Shown: in pieces, positions 32,243 to 35,964 of the stretch
How the letters are laid out: each line of letters opens with the position of its first letter
How positions within the stretch are numbered: position 1 is the stretch's first letter
Assembly (NCBI RefSeq): GCF_034090345.1
Contig: NZ_JAXDSS010000023.1
Span: 1 to 35,964 of the forward strand
Reading direction: 5' to 3'
Length of the DNA stretch: 35,964 nucleotides
DNA from: Peptoniphilus sp034090345
GTDB taxonomy: Bacteria > Bacillota > Clostridia > Tissierellales > Peptoniphilaceae
Made by a program: the position numbers and the translations under genes
The notes under the pieces: generated by a model
The model's database searches: none
The model's input: the letters and a program-made list of their open reading frames with translations, nothing else
Told to the model about the DNA's origin: nothing

Positions 32243-32324
32243 TAAAAAAGTCCGCTAATGACTTAATCATCTATACTGTACAACACAGTGTATAGGATGC
32301 TTACCATTAGCGGACTTTTTTATT
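32241..32324. terminator. Nested bidirectional terminator opuCD / sortase
   Basis: A perfect 20-bp stem (32241-32260 with 32305-32324) has A/T-rich ends on both strands. Its 44-base loop holds a smaller hairpin (around 32268-32297, with bulges). The stop codons of both convergent genes overlap its edges. Confidence 0.9.
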
Positions 32325-33156
32325 TTACTCTCTTTAAAAACTTAAAGAACTTTATACCTACAAATACAAACCATATCCAACCAAACAATGTGATTCCCAA
32401 AGAGCCATATTTAATCAACTTAGCTTGAGAATTCTTTTCTACTTTAATTTCTTCTGGATTCTCCGGTACACTCACTACTCTTTCACAATTTACGAGTAAT
32501 CTGTGTGGTCTTGGTGGCAAAAATGGGTCACAAGTCAACAACGTAACCATATCTTTTCCCATAATCGGAATTAGCTTTTCCCATTCAGAAGGATTTATTA
32601 TTTCTTTATCCTTCACTTCATATTCTAAGCTCTCTCCATTTCTTTCGATAAATATCTTATCTCCTGCAGTTAGCTCATCCAAATTCAAAAACATTATACT
32701 TTGGTAGTATCCTCTATGCCCTGCTATGACACTTCTGTTGTTCACTCCGCCAACTGGTAGTGAAGTCCCATCTACATGCGCCACACCTTCTGCCATGTGT
32801 TTATTAGATGCATCTAATCTTATTGGTTGAACTAAATCAAGCTTTGGAATTTTTAAATAGGCAAATATTTCATCCGGGTCTTCTGAAATTTCATATTTTG
32901 TCTTAAATTTATCCGTTGCAAAAGGGTCAACTATTGTAGTCTCTTTTCCTTGCAAATTTTGGTTATAAACCTCTATTTTATTTTCTTGTAGTTGTCTATC
33001 TTCATCAGACACTACCTTTTTAGAAAATGAATTATATTCACTTTTATTTACAAAAATATTTTTTGAAATGCCAGTAAATCCATAGAGAGGTATTGCTATT
33101 CCCAGTAGAATCAAAATATATCCCAATATTTTTCTATTTTTCTTTTTATTTGTCAT
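32320..33156 (-). CDS. Class C sortase (third of three)
   Basis: A 278-residue membrane transpeptidase that polymerises or anchors surface proteins or pili. An N-terminal helix (about 10-28) and C-terminal helix (about 250-272) frame the sortase domain. The lid motif DPF is at 77-79, the catalytic His147 in AGHRGYYQ, Cys209 in TLLTC and Arg219 in PHRLLV. It differs from the other two (DPF lid, PHRLLVNCE ending), suggesting a separate substrate. It overlaps the upstream sortase by 11 bases. Confidence 0.9.
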   Translation of the reverse strand: MTNKKKNRKILGYILILLGIAIPLYGFTGISKNIFVNKSEYNSFSKKVVSDEDRQLQENKIEVYNQNLQGKETTIVDPFATDKFKTKYEISEDPDEIFAYLKIPKLDLVQPIRLDASNKHMAEGVAHVDGTSLPVGGVNNRSVIAGHRGYYQSIMFLNLDELTAGDKIFIERNGESLEYEVKDKEIINPSEWEKLIPIMGKDMVTLLTCDPFLPPRPHRLLVNCERVVSVPENPEEIKVEKNSQAKLIKYGSLGITLFGWIWFVFVGIKFFKFLKRVK

Positions 33157-34027
33157 CTAAATCACCCAATTCTTGTTTAAGGCTTTCTAATTTCTTTCTC
33201 TTCTTTCCGACTTCACTTCTATAATATAATGCTAGAGCTGTAGTCAATATAGCTACTGGTATCTCAAACATCAACAAGTCTCTATAGCTCATATTAACAA
33301 TTAATGAATCTGCCACTCCATCATCAACCGGTGGTACATAAGGAATTCTATGTCCTCTCACCAAAAGTCTATGGCTGTTTATCATATATGGTGTACAAGT
33401 TAAAAGAGTTGCATAATCTTTCTTATCTTGTACCAATACAGGTTCAAAATCTGAGGGTTCAACTGTCAAAATTTGATCAACTTCATAGGCAAGAACCGTT
33501 TCAATATTGTGAAGATAAAATACATCCCCCTCTTTTAGTTTATTTAAGTTCCTAAACAATTCAGCTGTTGGCAAACCCCTATGCGCAGTTATTACAGTAT
33601 GTGTACTCTCTCCTCCTATCGGAAGTGATGTCCCCTCTAAATGTCCTGCACCCTTTTGTAAAATAGATTCACTTGTACCTGCATATATCGGTATGTTAGT
33701 GTCTATTTTTGGAATTTCAACATAACCTACCTTTTCTCCAACTTCTAACATTCTCGCATACTCCGATATACCTTCTTTTTCCCTGTCAGTGTATGGGTCG
33801 GCTAATCTTGACGGGTCAAGAGTATCATTATATGCTCTTGCCAATTCTATTCTTCTCAAAATTTCATTTGAATCTAAATCTTGTCTCTTTGTTTCAAATT
33901 CTACTATTTGTTCATTTGCCTCTATTCTATAGTAATATTGAGAAACCAATGGATACATCAAAACTAAGAATCCAACTATGAACATGATTACAAAAGGCCA
34001 AGTACGCTTTTTATTTTTTCTCTTCAT
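33146..34027 (-). CDS. Class C sortase (second of three)
   Basis: A 293-residue sortase with an N-terminal helix (about 12-30), DPY lid at 77-79, His149 in TAHRGLP, Cys211 in TLLTCTPY and Arg220 in SHRLLVRGHR, followed by a C-terminal helix. The ATG at 34027 has AGGAG six bases upstream; a TTG at 34033 is less likely. It overlaps the first sortase gene by 17 bases and the third by 11. It is close to the first sortase in sequence, so they probably arose by duplication. Confidence 0.92.
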   Translation of the reverse strand: MKRKNKKRTWPFVIMFIVGFLVLMYPLVSQYYYRIEANEQIVEFETKRQDLDSNEILRRIELARAYNDTLDPSRLADPYTDREKEGISEYARMLEVGEKVGYVEIPKIDTNIPIYAGTSESILQKGAGHLEGTSLPIGGESTHTVITAHRGLPTAELFRNLNKLKEGDVFYLHNIETVLAYEVDQILTVEPSDFEPVLVQDKKDYATLLTCTPYMINSHRLLVRGHRIPYVPPVDDGVADSLIVNMSYRDLLMFEIPVAILTTALALYYRSEVGKKRKKLESLKQELGDLDDK

Positions 34028-34931
34028 AGTCAACTCCTAACTTTTCATTGTTCAAAACAAAAATTTTATTTATTTCACGAGTATATTTTTTGACTCTTTT
34101 TCTATAATGTAATGTCAAATAAATCATTATCAGAATATATATTCCAAGTCCAAAGAATAAATACTTATACATAAAAGCTGTTTGATTTTCAGCAATTAAC
34201 TTGTTGTCTATAGCCGGATCATAAGGTACTCGATGCCCACGAACTATCAACCTATGTGTGTTAATCATTATAGGCGTACAAGTTAGTAAAGTTGCATAAT
34301 CATGCCCTTCACTTATCAATAAGTCTTCAAAATTTGACGGTTCTATAACTTTTATTTGGTCTACTTGATAAGCTAAAATCTCTCCTAAATTGTGTACATA
34401 AAATCTGTCGCCTTCTTTTACTTTTCTAAGGTCCGTAAACAACTTTGCAGTTGGCAACCCTGAATGTGCAGTTATTACAGTATGTGTACTATTCCCTCCG
34501 ACCGGAAGCGATGTTCCTTCTAAATGCCCTGCTCCCTTTTGTAAAACTTCTTCTGCCGTTCCTGCGTATATAGGAATGTCTACATCAATAGTCGGTATTT
34601 GTATATGGCCTATTTGCTCATGTATTTCAAGCATTCTAGCATATTCTGCTCTACCTTGATTTTTTTGGTCTTCAGAATAAGGATCTTCTAAATTAATATT
34701 TACTAAAGACGAATTAAATGCTTTTGCAAGTTCAATTCTTCTCTTTACTTCATCAGATGTCAACTTCGCCTTTTCAGCATCAAATGTTGCAACTTGTTGA
34801 CTTGAATCTACGCGATAGTATATTCTCGAAACTTGTGGATACAACAAAACTAAAAATCCTATTGTAAATAAAATTACGAAAGGCCACTGTCTCTTTTTTC
34901 TTTTTTTCTTTGCCTTCTTTATTTCAGACAT
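34011..34931 (-). CDS. Class C sortase (first of three)
   Basis: A 306-residue sortase with an N-terminal helix (about 16-34), DPY lid at 83-85, His156 in TAHSGLP (Ser where the second sortase has Arg), Cys218 in TLLTCTPI and Arg227 in THRLIVRGHR, and a C-terminal helix near 255-275. GGAGT lies before the ATG. First gene of a three-sortase operon driven by the promoter at 34970-34998. No pilin or LPXTG protein is encoded in the window. Confidence 0.92.
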   Translation of the reverse strand: MSEIKKAKKKRKKRQWPFVILFTIGFLVLLYPQVSRIYYRVDSSQQVATFDAEKAKLTSDEVKRRIELAKAFNSSLVNINLEDPYSEDQKNQGRAEYARMLEIHEQIGHIQIPTIDVDIPIYAGTAEEVLQKGAGHLEGTSLPVGGNSTHTVITAHSGLPTAKLFTDLRKVKEGDRFYVHNLGEILAYQVDQIKVIEPSNFEDLLISEGHDYATLLTCTPIMINTHRLIVRGHRVPYDPAIDNKLIAENQTAFMYKYLFFGLGIYILIMIYLTLHYRKRVKKYTREINKIFVLNNEKLGVDYEEKK

Positions 34932-34969
34932 ACTACTCCTCTCAAATTATAAAAATAATAATCTATACA

Positions 34970-34998
34970 AGCATACTATTAAATTGTGATAGATTCAA
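34970..34998 (-). promoter_or_regulatory. Promoter of the sortase operon
   Basis: TTGAAT (complement of 34993-34998), 17 bases and TATGCT (complement of 34970-34975), about 40 bases before the first sortase. Confidence 0.6.
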
Positions 34999-35069
34999 TA
35001 TTTTTATAACTTTAATTAAATTAAGCACCTAAGATCTATTTGTATTTAAAAATTTTAGATTTAAATATA

Positions 35070-35103
35070 CAAATAGGATGTCTCATTTTCACAAGACATC
35101 CTA
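35070..35103 (-). terminator. Terminator of the PPC/DUF296 gene
   Basis: A perfect 10-bp stem (35074-35083 with 35094-35103) and a T-rich tail on the minus strand. A second imperfect inverted repeat lies next to it at about 35038-35074. Confidence 0.8.
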
Positions 35104-35119
35104 AGTAGTTATACTTTCA

Positions 35120-35539
35120 TTAAAATTTTATAACATTTATTCCTATCTCTTCAGAGAATTCTCTATCAATATTACCAGATAAAACTTCAACTATAAGTTC
35201 TCCTGTTACACATATTGTGGCGCTATTTAAATGACCGCCAAATGTATTTTGGTCTTTATCAGAGATTGCCATGTGAAGATGTAGATAAGTTTCTCCATTC
35301 ATTGTAGAGATATTTCCATGTAAGCTTGTAATTTCGTAATCTTCTTTAAATTTTTTAGAATAGTATTTCTTTTCAGATGTATTAAAAAGACCTATTTCAA
35401 CATCTGTAACTGCTCCAAGTCCCGTTATATATCCTAAATCTATTTGCTCCTTTATCACAAATTCTTTAAGTTTAGAAATTATTTCTTCGCCTTTGTCCAT
35501 TCTAATTATGTATTTACTTCCAAATTTTCTATATTCCAT
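35120..35539 (-). CDS. PPC (DUF296) domain protein
   Basis: A 139-residue protein made of one PPC/DUF296 domain: IISKLKEFVIKEQIDLGYITGLGAVTDVEIGLFN near the start and a conserved LHLHMAISDKDQNTFGGHLNSATI with His residues that may bind metal. In plants this domain occurs in AHL DNA-binding proteins; bacterial single-domain members are uncharacterised and often trimeric. I chose the ATG at 35539, with AGGAG seven bases upstream; an earlier ATG at 35617 would add 26 residues without a family match. It ends at its own terminator and sits between tuf and the sortases. Confidence 0.88.
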   Translation of the reverse strand: MEYRKFGSKYIIRMDKGEEIISKLKEFVIKEQIDLGYITGLGAVTDVEIGLFNTSEKKYYSKKFKEDYEITSLHGNISTMNGETYLHLHMAISDKDQNTFGGHLNSATICVTGELIVEVLSGNIDREFSEEIGINVIKF

Positions 35540-35654
35540 AAACTCACTCCTATCATAACTTACTATATATTCTACCATGAACATTAAATAAATTTCTATC
35601 ATTATGAGATTATACAATTTAAAAAATCATAACTTTCAATTTCTTTTAAACATC

Positions 35655-35688
35655 AAAAAAGACCTCGAAATAGTCCGAGATCTTTTTT
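35655..35688 (-). terminator. Terminator of tuf
   Basis: AAAAAAGACCTCG (35655-35667) pairs with CGAGATCTTTTTT (35676-35688), one G-U pair on the minus strand, with T-rich arms. It ends just after the tuf stop, so tuf does not read into the next genes efficiently. Confidence 0.88.
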
Positions 35689-35696
35689 AAGTTAAA

Positions 35697-35964
35697 TTAG
35701 TCAATAAGTTTAGAAACAACTCCTGATGCTACTGTTCTTCCACCTTCACGAATTGCGAATCTTAATCCTTCGTCCATTGCGATTGGTGTGATTAGTGTTA
35801 CTGTGAATGTTGAGTTGTCTCCCGGCATTACCATTTCTACTCCGTCTGCTAGTTGGATGTCTCCTGTTACGTCTGTTGTTCTGAAGTAGAATTGTGGTCT
35901 GTATCCGTTAAAGAATGGTGTGTGTCTTCCACCTTCTTCTTTTGATAGTACGTATACTTCGGCT
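35697..35964 (-). CDS. tuf: Elongation factor Tu, C-terminal part (partial)
   Basis: The last 88 residues of EF-Tu, cut by the window edge. The C-terminal barrel carries GRHTPFFNGYRPQFYFRTTDVTG, GDNSTFTVTLITPIAMDEGLRFAIREGGRTVASGVVSKL and ends KLID. EF-Tu delivers aminoacyl-tRNA to the ribosome. In most Firmicutes tuf is directly upstream of rpmG-secE-nusG; here about 19 kb separates them, although all remain on the same strand. Confidence 0.97.
   Translation of the reverse strand, partial: AEVYVLSKEEGGRHTPFFNGYRPQFYFRTTDVTGDIQLADGVEMVMPGDNSTFTVTLITPIAMDEGLRFAIREGGRTVASGVVSKLID

Overview
The window is AT-rich, Gram-positive (low-GC Firmicutes) chromosome. Ribosomal genes cluster with tuf, and there are class C sortases, a PadR regulator, an OpuC-type ABC importer, rubredoxin, an iron alcohol dehydrogenase and a glycerol-3-phosphate antiterminator, with no outer-membrane genes. 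This fits an anaerobic member of the Tissierellia/Peptoniphilaceae (Parvimonas-like); the genus is inferred from gene content and base composition and was not checked by any search.

The backbone is the translation cluster read on the minus strand: tuf (3' end at the right edge), rpmG-secE-nusG-rplK-rplA (16.7-14.5 kb) and rplJ-rplL (1.1-0.15 kb). In most Firmicutes these genes are close neighbours. Here the cluster is split twice, by about 19 kb between tuf and rpmG and about 13 kb between rplA and rplJ. Each separated piece has its own near-consensus promoter and its own leader hairpin: an L10 leader with terminator before rplJ, and an attenuator-like hairpin before rpmG.

From left to right: rplJ-rplL (-); a three-gene ABC exporter operon (+, 1.5-5.6 kb) made of a MacB-type ATPase, a large CARDB/NEW3-like surface protein and an FtsX permease; an envelope operon (-, 7.5-5.8 kb) of PadR, a DUF1700 protein and a DUF4097 protein; a glycerol-3-phosphate block (-, 14.4-7.7 kb). 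That block holds the GlpP antiterminator, a glycerophosphodiesterase, an AGCS amino-acid symporter, a G3P-dehydrogenase-like flavoprotein with a [2Fe-2S] BFD domain, a partner NAD/FAD oxidoreductase, DUF1667 and an MgtC-family protein. Terminator hairpins sit directly ahead of the phosphodiesterase, symporter and flavoprotein genes, as expected for control by antitermination. GlpQ makes G3P from deacylated phospholipid, so the pathway could run without the glycerol kinase and facilitator that are absent here.

After the rpmG-rplA operon come a TPP riboswitch with thiM-thiE-thiW (+), an iron alcohol dehydrogenase under a likely Rex box (-), and a gene-poor stretch (20.3-22.2 kb) holding one SAM methyltransferase with a damaged-looking start. 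Next are rubredoxin (+), murA (-), and an ABC ATPase with a 1363-residue coiled-coil FtsX permease (-). The right end has the opuCABCD osmoprotectant importer (+), three class C sortases in one operon (-), a PPC/DUF296 protein (-) and the tuf 3' end.

Several housekeeping genes (nusG, murA, glpP, probably thiE) begin with TTG behind good Shine-Dalgarno sites. No tRNA, rRNA, CRISPR array, insertion sequence or integrase was seen.
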